Assembly: GCA_963920635.1 (NCBI GenBank)
Contig: OY987301.1
Location: forward strand, 16,720,501-16,784,500
Direction: 5' to 3'
DNA length: 64,000 nucleotides
From: Pseudeuparius sepicola
Lineage: Eukaryota > Arthropoda > Insecta > Coleoptera > Anthribidae
How positions within the stretch are numbered: the stretch's first letter is position 1; each line of letters opens with the position of its first letter. The notes beneath the pieces are model-generated. The model saw nothing but the letters and a program-made list of their open reading frames with translations, made no database searches and was not told the DNA's origin. Shown in pieces: positions 46,201 through 58,200 of the stretch. Both the position numbers and the translations under genes were made by a program.

Positions 46201-49200
46201 CAATTTTATGGCCAATCTGATGCCGCTGAGAAATAAAGGTTAATTGCGATTCTTTCCGAGTTATTTAAAAAATGAATTTTCCCATTTTTGTTTTTGTTAA
46301 ATATCTTAGAAAAGAAATTTTTATGCAAAAAGAGGGCTTTGTCATTATTACACTTTTATACAGCCTTTCTAACAGTAATGTCGGTTATTTAAAACAGGTT
46401 TTCGTTTTAATGATTTTTATTGGTTGTAGATAAAACGTGTATTACCTACTCCTTAATAGCCTTATCTGGGTGATTTACCAACTGTCCTACAATCACTGGG
46501 ATTACTACGGTTTTCTAGGGTTTTCCGTAGTACTTGAGTGAATGCTATCCTAGTTCAATTGGGAAAAGTCGGCCATAGCCTAAAATAATACTGGTTGCCC
46601 CCCTCCCCTCACAAGCATTCAGTTGCTTCTGGGGTACTACTAGTTTGGAGTATTATTACTAAAATTTTAACCCAGTAGGGCCCAAAAAATAACTCCAAAA
46701 AAGTAACGAGTAAAAGCACGGTCCAAAAAAAGCACAAATGGCGCCCTTTGTGAGATACGTAAAAATTGACATCATTCCAACAAACACAGCAGGGCCAAAT
46801 GTCAGTACAGCAACTTGATTATTTTAGTAAAGCCATAATTCAATTTTAAAAAAGAACTTCAACACAATATATCTCTTAAACAAACCAACATTTCTATAGG
46901 ACATATTGGCCTCAATCGTCATATTATGATCCCCCTAACCTGGACCAACATTGTGTTAATATAGTGTCGGTTCAGCCCTCTATCTGTGGTTTCAGGATTT
47001 CCCATTCCAAACGAATCACCCTATATATATTTTACATTAATTCATTCAATATTACAATATTTACATTTATTGAGGTTCTTCAAATTGTAGAGTTTTAAGA
47101 CAATTAGGTATGTATTATCTATATGTTGCATAACAAAAATTTAAATGTGTACCTACAGTGCGTCCCAAGATAAGTGAAACAAGAGGTGCGACAAATATAA
47201 AAAAATCGTTTTTTGGTTTAGTTTAGTTGGGAAAAGGGTCAAAACGCTATTAAAAACACTATTTCTTCGCCAACGTTTCGATTAATGTATAATCTTCATC
47301 AGGGCTCAGAAATAATATTGATGATTTTAAATTGTAAGTATATTAACGTTTTAACTGTCTAGTTTTTACTGCCTAGTTTGTTTCTGTTATGTAAATATTT
47401 AGTAAAAAAATTTATAAAAAATAAAATAAATTATAAATAATCAAATGATTTTAAATTGTAAGTATATTAACGTTTTAACTGCCTAGTTTTTACTGCCTAG
47501 TTTGTTTCTGTTATGTAAATATTTAGTAAAAAATTTATAAAAAATAAAATAAATTATAAATCATCAAATGATTTTAAATTGTAAGTATATTAACGTTTTA
47601 ACTGTCTAGTTTTTACTGCCTAGTTTGTTTCTGTTATGTAAATATTTAGTAAAAAATTTATAAAAAATAAAATAAATTATAAATTTTTTACTAAATATTT
47701 ACATAACAGAAACAAACTAGGCAGTAAAAACTAGACAGTTAAAACGTTAATATACTTACAATTTAAAATCATCAATATTATTTCTGAGCCCTGATGAAGA
47801 TTATACATTAATCGAAACGTTGGCGAAGAAATAGTGTTTTTAATAGCGTTTTGACCCTTTTCCCAACTAAACTAAACCAAAAAATATTTAATATTTGGGT
47901 CACCAACCTTTACTAATTAAAAAAAAATAGTTGAAATGTGACCATTTGGGGTTCCACCCGCTTGATTTTAGAAGTAATTTTTGTTATATTTTCAGTTTCG
48001 AAAAATCAAAGTAAGCCTTGGCATGAGGAAAATATCATTTTCTGCCTACGTGAAGTGCCCTTTCTGTGCAAGATATGGAAAAACTTTACTAATACAAGTT
48101 GTTCAGAATAAAAAAATATTTTTCTATTTTTTATTTACATTTTCAATTTTTGCAAATTTAATTATAATCCTCTGTGTTAATAAAATTAAAAAAAAAAACA
48201 TTCATTTCGAATAGCACTTACAAGAAGCTAAATATCGGCCTTCCTCCGTAGCAAAGAAAGGCATGTCTAGCTGTCCATTATCACCGTCTTGATTATCTGA
48301 AACCAAAGAAAATGTCTATTCAACAATATTATCGAAATGAATTCAAGGACCAGGAAAGTGAAATTGATTACAGCTGTGAAATCAGGGCTCCAACACATCA
48401 AAGGCAACACACGTACACACATGACATATCTTCAATCAGACAATACTCTCAAAACATACAGAAATCCTTAATGGTGCTCTTATGGGTGCAAACACTTCAC
48501 ACAAGACACTGCACAGAAGAATATTGATCAAGATGAAAAGTACAGATAAAAGTTGTACAGATATAAGTGTCAAAGTCTTCTATTTTTTACTGACCTATTA
48601 TGATCTCCCATCCAAAATGGTGTATGATACACATAAAAACAAAAGATATGTGAAATTTGGCACTAGCTACATCACCTAACATAATTTCATACTAATATAT
48701 CTAAGGTTCAGCGTTTCATAAAAAAAAAACATAGTGCAATATTCGAAGTCCTCTGAGAATTTATACTACCATCAGTCGTTTTTTTTTTATAGTAAGGCAC
48801 AGTATAGTAGCATATTGCTTCTGTTTTTCATATATTTACAACAGGGGCTGTCCAAAAAAATTAAAACTGCTTGCACTTAAAGTTATTTTTATATCGACAC
48901 ATTTACGCAGTCTACTCGGCATTTATAAGAGACTTTTTCTTTCTGAATATATTCAGAAACATTGCGGCAATATGCAACGAATTCGACATCGCCATATCCT
49001 TTTCAAGCTGCAAAATGTTAGCCACGGCAGTGGTGAAATCCTCGAAACACTGCAGTTCACTCACTCCCAAATTTTGTTGGTTGGTAATCCTAATCACATC
49101 GGTGGTACTCGTGTTTCTGTGAAATAGCAACCTTCGAACAGAACACAAATGCTTCAGGTTATCAGGTTCCTTTATTAAATTTGGAAACTTAATTGTTAGA

Positions 49201-52200
49201 GTAAACTGCAGTGTATTTCCTAATGCTGTAGGTCGCGAAGCAAGGTATCCAAGTTGCTCGTCAAATCTAAACTTCAGATGTTTGTCTAAAACACTCATGA
49301 GTTTTGCCAGTCTCCCGTAAATTTGGCTGACATTTCCAGGGTGAGTGTGAGACGTGCAAGTCACAATTCTTATGTGATCCAAAACATTTATGTACACGGC
49401 TAAGTTGCAGCTGTTACTAATGAATACACCTCTGCCATACGGCCAGTGCTTGCCATGCAATCTGTCAGATTCGGGTATATTCCATAAGGGAATTAACAAG
49501 CTGTTGCTCGCGAGAATTATTCTAGCTTCTGAAGGATCTTCCAATACTTCATTCATGGTGTAGTAAGTGCCAAAACCTTTTTCTTCGAGCTCGATATCTG
49601 AAGCATTGGGGTAAAGGGCTTTAGCAGTTTCTGAACTAAGTAGCACATTCGTTACTACCCGTTCGACCATTTCTAATTGGCTTAAGTTTAAGCATTTGGG
49701 CAGTTCCAAGTCTTCGATATTTCTGGTACAGTCCAATGTACCTAAAATGTAATAATCCAATGTGTAAAATCAATAAATTGCTAAGAAAATTGATGTTATT
49801 TGAAGGTATTGTATTAGTTACATATAAATAAAGAATTGTTGAATTGGAGGTACCTACTCAGTGTAAATATCCCCTGAAGAATATAAAGAGAACATTATGA
49901 ATCAATTTACATCAAATACTGACTAGATATAAGATATCTGCCCTACTTACATTGATTGAAAATTGTAAAAAGTATAGAAACTTCAGTTGTAAGAAGTCTT
50001 AGAGCATTTTACATTGGTTTCTGTATATTAGTGTCGTGGTGAAATTATATGTTGGTTTATGTGTATATTTTCATGAATTATTTTTTTACCTGTTATGATA
50101 AATTTAGCTTGGGGATCCAAATCAAACTCAATTTTTTGTTCTTCTTTTTCGAAGAACTTTGACTGAGGATGTGGGCCTAGCTCCTTCAAGTATACACAGT
50201 TAAAATCTTTTATTGTTGGTTCTAAGAATTCCCCAAAAACTTTGTAAACATAAAAATCGGGAGCTATTATTCCCAATGGAAAGTCCTGTTCTAAAGCAAT
50301 TCTAAAGCTTGTTTCCATTGGTAGTTTCTTGACACTTGGCCAAATTAAGTCGTAGAGGTTATGGTCTAGTTTGGTCAGTCTTAATTTGATTGAGTCGAAG
50401 AGATACCTTAAGGAAATAATAGTTAACATATGTTTATAGGTACACAAATTAAATATTCCATAGAGGCTATTTTTACATACCTCTTTAGGTGTTTGCTTAA
50501 CAATGAAGTTGTAGAATTTGAGCTAACCGAACCTGTAGTTGTACTAGACGAGGCTGATATAGCATTTGAGTTTCTTCTTCCATGAAGAACATTGTAACAT
50601 CTCTCAAGAACATTTAACATGTCATCATCATCCAAGTCTTTTCGAGCAGATACTGTGTCGTCTGGCACTAAGATTAACTATGTTATATTTTCTTTCCATT
50701 TTTATTTGCCACATCCAACATTCAATGTTTTCAAAAATAAAATACTTACCCACAGAAAATTAACTTAGAAATCAAAATTTCGTTAGTATAAAGTAGGATG
50801 TGTGTTTTTTTTGGTAGAAAAACATGTTATTTTTAAGATATTTCCTTGTGCAGCACCTAAGATTTGTGTATCGTACAAAAACCTGGATATGGAGCAACAT
50901 GTACAAAGCCACTATGTGAGTTCCTAAACACACTCGGATTACCTTTGTCTGCTAGAAGTTCTTCAGTTTCCTTTTCTTCGGCTCCAAAATCTGCAAGTAT
51001 CTCACGATGTGAGAACTCTGATTGGTGTGTCCTGTAGTATTCTGGAGCATGGCCATACTAGAAGACAATTTCAAAAAGTGTAATAAGGCAAAGTGAGTAT
51101 AAAAAGTAAAAATATTGTTTCTTTTCATTTCTGCAAAGACAGCCTCTTTCTGGATACGGGATTATTCTAATGTTAATGGGTAGAAAAAAAATTGAGAAAA
51201 ATCACCTATCTTATTATTTTGAGTTCCTTAGTCAAATAATTCTTATTAAGTTAGCTATGGAAATAAGTTGGTGTGTTGGTGAAAATCAAAGTCATTAGTT
51301 TCAATTATTTTCAATCCCTATGCAACTTGATTTAAGCGAATAGGCAGGTCTAAACTAGGTAGGTAGTTAAATTTTCATTGCTTTCTAGAATTTTTATTGT
51401 TCGATATTTTTTAACAAACTTTGGTAGGTACAAACTTGTTTTATGAGATGCCCAAACGTTTTTGGAGTCAGGAGTACCTAAGTACATTAAATTTTTTAGG
51501 TATCATTAAATATCTTGTATAGCTTTTTTGTTGTGGATCTATAATTTTCTGTGAAAAATATAAATGATTATACCTACAGATTCAGACATAAACAAAGTTT
51601 TTCATCTGGTGCATACTTTCTAAAATAACCAATGATTCCATTTGATGTGTGAATGATTTATGATGCAATTTGTGATGCATTAGAAAAAAAAAATACTTTT
51701 GAGATTTCGTGGGTAATTAGATTTTTTTATTTCTTGGTTATCAATTAAAAGATATGAGCAGGGAGGATAAAAGCCACACCCTGAAGGAAAATTTTCCAAA
51801 TGTAGATAATATTAGAACTCTTGTGTAGGTACGAACAGGCACGGCCCTTGAAATCGTTCCAATACGTGCGGTCGCAAAGGAGTTGACAACGTTGCGATTA
51901 CCCCTCCCCTTTCTTGAGGTTTGAAACGGAGATATAGAGGGGGAGATGCTTGTCAACGCGCGCAAGACTGCTAGGTTTAGGTCTAATTTTATATTGATGT
52001 GGAAGCAACTTTAGTAAAAAAAGTTTATTTTTACCTGGACCGTTTTCGGCGAATCTGCCTTGGTGCCTCATTAGGAGAAATAATTGAATCTGTTGAAGTT
52101 GAAGCTTGTGGTAGCAAAGCCTAGAGAATACTATCTCTCGACTTTGGTGGTAGGCTCGGACCACTTTGTTGTTGGTCATATTCATGTTCCGACGGTATAG

Positions 52201-55200
52201 AAGTTGATTGGAGGCATTTCTTATTGTCCACCAATTTGTGCATGTTCTTATACAGAGCAAAACATGTTAATGAACACAACACGATTACAAAAACACGCCA
52301 GAAAAAACGCTAAACACACGAAAAAGACCTTAAAAAAGCAATTAAGAAGTAAGCACGTCAAAACGTAAACAAACTACAAGACAAGACTGGGTTAAAATGG
52401 CGGCGATCTAAGCGCCCTCTGTGTAGCCGAAAAATCGGATGCGCAGTAGGCCAAAGCGCATTCTCTTCCTCCATATCTCTGGTTTGAAAGCTCAGACTAA
52501 TGACTTTATTCATTAGTCTGAGTTTGAAAGCCAGCCATAACCTCAAAGGCGTAAGAGAACGCGCTTTGACATACTGCGCATCCTATTTCCAGGCAAATGT
52601 AATGGCCACCATATTGTCCTCACTTTGACGTTTGCAGTTTGTTCTCAGCGGTAGTTATGTTTTTGGAAAATGTCGAGTATCATTTTTTAGAAGGTTAAGT
52701 AAAAACAATAGCCGAAATTTTGGGCACCAGAGGCGCATCTGTATAATTTTAATGATTGAATATGTGGTTAAAAATTTTTAACTTGGGGACTCATTGGACT
52801 TTGAGTCCAAATAAATTTGTTTGTTCAAAACATATTTTGCTGCTGATGCCTTTACTGTGCATTGTGGCGAACGAGGACGAAGACTTCTAAAGCAGTCTGC
52901 AGTGCCAAGTCTGTTAACAATGATACGTCCATAAGTTGGTTTAATATGGCCGCCACTTTTATTAGGCAGTTCGCGCAGCTTTGTAGCGTATTCTCCCTAC
53001 TCCATTTCTCTGAAGTGACTGCCGTAGAATTGGAGCAACGACGTTGCCGCACTTATCCGTAATTCTTGATTTCTTGCTCATTTCCCATGCCTAGTGGAAA
53101 TATTTATGCGGCCGCGCCTGTACTTACGTTTCTAGATGTGCACCAAATCAAATGTAATTTCTTATTAATTTAAACAATTTAAAATGTTGAACACCCTCAA
53201 TATAAATACTATTTGCACATGCAGTGTGCCTCACCTAATAGAGACTTACTACACCAGTATAATTGTCATTTGTGAATCTATTTGCAGTGGTGACATTATC
53301 ATTTTGTACAGTTTTTTGGTCTTATGGAGATTTACATAGGGCAATGGCCCTGAACTCTCATAGCATATCTACTGGGGGACAAACAAGAGAATCGTCGTTC
53401 TAGACCCACTAGATAAGCGCCCTCAAACTTTCGAAAGGCTTCTTAGCCCTGCAGGGGAACAATCCCGCCGCGTGCCTACCTTGTCCTCGGCCCTGTTGTC
53501 GGCGCCCAGGTGCACCAGCAGGCTGTAGTAGTGGCCGTTGTCGGCGAGCACGGCCGCGTAGTGCAGCGGCGTCCTGCCGTCCCTGTCCACCGCCTGCGCC
53601 GTCTCCGGGAACCTGCCGGCCAGGTACCGGACGACGCCGGTGCGCGCGAACGCGACGGCGACGTGCAGGGGCGTCGCGCCGCGCGGCGACGCCGAGCACC
53701 GCGCCACCGCGAACTTGCGCCGGTCGAGCGCGGCCTGCAGGTCGCGCAGGCTGCCCTGGCGCGCGGCCACGTGGATGCGCTCGATCTTGGACTGCGGGCA
53801 GGGGGAACGTCGAGTCAGTTAAGACAAATGGTATCGGCATAGAGGAACTTGGAACTTACTACGACAAGAAAACCAATTACATTTTAAATTTCTGGCCTTC
53901 CGAAAAGGAGCCACGATAAGATAGTGTGGCTCCATCGTGACCGACTGTATAGTCAAAGTTTACAGAATAAATATTTTATTCTGTAAACTTTGGTATAGTG
54001 TTGTGGGGATGGCAACGGCGCTTGCGTTTTTCGGTCTGTATTGGACCTAATAGCATAGCCGAACGATACTCCGTTCAGCTATGCTAATAGGTATAGAGGG
54101 TATAGGTACTGCAAAGTGCAAATACTAGTGTCTTCCCGCGAGGCATTATCACAGTTTAGTTCGTTTTAGACCGGGAGATGTAGTGACAGATTTTTGGACG
54201 GGATTTTACTCAGTATGCCTTGCAAAGGGCATTATGTGGCACATATTCTCACAATAATAAGGTATGAATCAGAGAGTCATCCTGGGTTCTTCATGTGAAA
54301 AACGGAATTTTCAATTATTCGAGAAATATGCGTTTTGATATGATTTTATACAGGCTGCCATGTGTTTTATAATGAAGTTCAAATAGAAAATTCCTCGGAA
54401 AACCATAGGCATACCGTTAGGGTGGGTCCAAAGGGCTATTATTGCCACGTGATCTTGTATTTTAATAACTAATTTTTCCACGTTTCTGAACAGGCTGCCA
54501 ATAAGAAGTATGCAAGTTCTTATTATGAAAATGCTGAAAAAAGGATGGCATATACCTTTCGCGCATGTCCAAGTACTGTTTAAATTGAATGTTATTTAAT
54601 CATTTAAACGAGTTATTCGATGTAAAGTGTACTTGGACATGCGCGAAAGGTATGCCATCCTTTTTCAACATTTTCATAATAAGAACTTGCATACTTCTCA
54701 TTGGCAGCCTGTTCAGAAACGTGGAAAAATTAATTATTAAAATACAAGATCACGTGGCAATAATATAGCCCTTTGGACCCACCCTAACGGTATGCCTATG
54801 GTTTTCCGAGGAATTTTCTATTTGAACTTCATTATAAAAAACATGGCAGCCTGTATAAAATCAAATCAAAACGCATATTTTTCGAATAATTGAAAACTCA
54901 GTTTTTCACATGAAGAACCCAGGATGACTCTCTGATTCATACATTATTATTATGCCACATAATGCCCTTTGCAAGGCATACTGAGTAAAATCACGTCCAA
55001 AAATCTGTCACTATCTCCCGGTCCATTTCTTGTGGCATTACGTCCTTCTTGTGGTACCAGAGAGATAAGAGAGTGGAGAGAAATAAGAGTGCCTTATAGT
55101 CCTCCTTACGGCAGATTGCGTGCGACGTAAGGTGGAAGAACTCGTAAATATTATAGAATTAGTCACAGTTGAGGGGCGTAGCTCAATTTTGTGTAACTCA

Positions 55201-58200
55201 CCGACTTAATTTTCATATAATTGTTATTTAATTTATAGTTCATATTATTCTTAACGGTAATGCCTTAGACCATGGAGGAAGGAAAACCCTTATATCATTG
55301 GCAATTATTTCTCGTGCTTGAGAATGCAACGTTATTCCCTGTTTATTCATTTTGCGCACGTTAACTCCCGAACATACGAAACGCCACTGAGCTCTCTGCC
55401 AAGCTTGCCGGCGGCCGAAAAAGTGAGCGCTGTTTGGTAACTCAACGCGTTGGCTAACTAGTTTTGTCTGCCAATTCGCTGGCGAAGTGATTTGTTGCCG
55501 TATTTCAAAGGCGACGGTAGAAGCGACGATGTTTTGAAAAAAATATAATAGGTGTTTTATTACACCGCGTTAAAAATAAATGATAAATAAAAAAAAGAGT
55601 AAGTGGTCGCGCGATGCGAGCTTTATTTTTTCGGTATTACAGAATTCAGAAATTCGGCTTCAATATACTAAAACATGTATTCGCCAATAAATAACGACTA
55701 CCTACTCGTATAGGAAATCTCGCAACTCTGCCCGCATTCTTTAGAAACGTTTTCTTTCGTATTTTGAAATTATTATTTACGTAAAAGTGGATATGACGTA
55801 ACGAGTAGTATATTTTTTGCTCTAGCAACATCACGCGAGTTTCACAAAATAATTTTTATTTTACGCAGAGTGTCCCAGTTAAAGTGATAAACTCAATTTT
55901 CACATTAATTTTTATGATAAATCCGTGGTTCAAAAGGTAATTTTAACATTGTCTCCCAAGAAATCTAATTCTGTTAAGAAAAAAAGACTTGAGGCAGAAA
56001 ATTATGACGTATATTCACGAAAAATTAGCCACCCCTAAGTTTTGTATTTCTCAAAAAAAACAACACCTACGAAAGTTTTAGGGAATTCTTAATAGACACT
56101 AAATTAATTAAAATTTTTCCTTGACTCAAAAAGTGATATTCTGAAAAAAATAGGGTTTATGTTGAATTGTGTCGTCATTGAAATATTATGTCTATGCGCA
56201 CCTTCACACCTTCAACTAGAGCCAGACCTGTACGTTTCCCATTTCCAACGAACGACACAGTTCGCGCGTTTTCGTTTGCTTTCGGAAAGATTCGGCGGAT
56301 GCCGCTCTCCATCAGCTTTCAGCAACATCGAGTGGACTCGCTTTCGATGCCGCTTTAATTCTGGGGTTGCCAAGTGCTACGCCAATTAACTATAATACTT
56401 AACAATTCGTTAAAAAGTATAAATCCCAAGAAGTGTTCTTTAGTTTACAATTTTCAGAATAATATTATAAATGTAGGATCTACTATATAAACTAGGTAGT
56501 AAACGAAAATCTGGACAAACTAAACTAACTAAATCAATCTAAGGATTTCCAAACACGTAGATTGAGCAAGCCTGGTCATTGCGACGAGCCCCACTTGATT
56601 ATATTGAGTTATTATTGATGGATCTAAATACCGAAATTGATCTCTTGGAAGCCCAGTTAACGAGGTGCAAAACGAATTCGAGCGTTCTCCCAGACCTTAT
56701 CCTTATAATAACCTCCACATATTTTGATCTTTTATTAATAATTTTACAAACTAAAACAAATGATATCGGATTCTGTGTTCAAGAGATTAGTAAATTTCAG
56801 AAATGATTAATTCAAAAACGATAACAATTAATTTCAACATTTTTGGAAAAAACAACGACAATTTTGGTAACATGGAAATTTTCGATAACATTACCACACA
56901 AGTGCGAGATTTAAAAAATTTAATAAACTGAAATTTGTGTAATTTCAACAATTACAATAACTCGCGTTTTCCAGAGGGATTTTTCACTTCTTTAAAACTA
57001 AATTATGGCAATATTTTTTTTGACATCGGACCAATAGGTATATTTACAGTTAAGTTTATTATACGAATCTCCAGAAATTAGTCAAAAAAGACCTTTAAAT
57101 ATCCTGGCCTTTTTCATAGATACAGGTTTAGAAAATTCATGTTGTGAAGCAATAAATTTATGTGAACTACACTCTATTCAATCAAAATGCAAGTTGGGCG
57201 TAAACATTTACACGATGGAAACACGTGGACAATTCTGAGGACTAATACGGGGCAGGGCCGCATTAAGGACGATCTCGTCGATCTCTATGAATTTTATAAT
57301 ATAAAATATTAAAATAATATGCCCCAGTATTAAGAACTTTAAAAACTAACTTTTATGGCACACCTAGTCATTCACTTACCTGCAAATTTCTACTATTAAT
57401 ACAAATCGTAGCTCCAACAGTTAATAAACAGCGAAAGAATTATATGGGAAAAAATTAAAAGTCCACTTGCAACTCAATACACCTCTGTAATAAATAACGA
57501 CTCGCTGAACTCGCCTGCCGGCCAATAGCAAGCCGATCACGTGCTAGCCATGCAACGACTTTTGTTTATCTTTCACTTGCGTTTAGTTTGAATAGAGTTT
57601 AGTGTTAACGATTCCGGTTGAACGTGGTTTTGATCTTTTTGTAATTTTGTTTTCTTCCAGTTACCCGAGCCCACGGCGATAAACGGCGATAAACGGCGAT
57701 AAATAAACTGGTGGGTAGGCCGCGGCATCGCCGCGCGGCAGCCGCTGTCCGTCGAGTTGTAGATCAGCCTTAGAGAGAGACAGAGAATTTAGTCGAGCCG
57801 GCCGAGCTGTGGTCCGCGGAGTTGGTAGTGTTTTCATAATATTTCGGGTGCGCGAGTAATGGGGGTACATTGTTTCGTACCCCAATATTATGGTGGCTAA
57901 ATTTTTAATTTAAATAGTATAGGTGTTAATGAGCAGAACTCTTGATGAAATTATATTATTTAAGGAAAACAAATACTGCATAGAATTTAGCTGCCAAACA
58001 CATCGGGCAGATGTGCTCTCTAAAATTGTTTATAATTATATGATTATGAGAGTTAAACAATATTATAAACAAGAAACGAAACAACAAAGAAATTCTAGCG
58101 TATAAAAAAGAAAAGAAGCTAAGCTTCAAAAAACATAATTTAATTTCATACTGCATAAGTGGACACTTTTGTAATAAATAATTTGCAGACACGGTACTAT

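Larger units (their letters stand above)
47209..47881. mobile_element. Penelope-like palindromic element with tandem repeats and hammerhead ends
   Basis: Two inverted arms (47209-47320 and about 47770-47881) are near-identical, each carrying the same hammerhead motif, and enclose three tandem units of about 124 bp starting near 47321, 47445 and 47568 (each with AACGTTTTAACTG and TTTACTGCCTAGTTTGTTTC), with a final partial unit inverted at 47680-47775. Hammerhead-bearing terminal repeats are typical of Penelope-like retroelements; no reverse transcriptase is present. Confidence 0.7.

Noticed and set aside
48912..48960. Splicing from the kinase last exon into the Dpy-30 exon
   Set aside because: No GT donor in the needed phase before the stop; the stop lies right after the natural end of the kinase domain.
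53409..53842. Long Arg/Ala/Pro-rich frames on both strands over the GC-rich ankyrin exon
   Set aside because: Shadow frames of the 53791-53480 exon; only the frame with ankyrin motifs and splice sites is supported.
53907..53933. GGAGCCAC/GTGGCTCC hairpin
   Set aside because: Short arms and no flanking duplication.
56159..56389. 76-aa frame in the ankyrin intron
   Set aside because: No recognised family and on the opposite strand without regulatory context.
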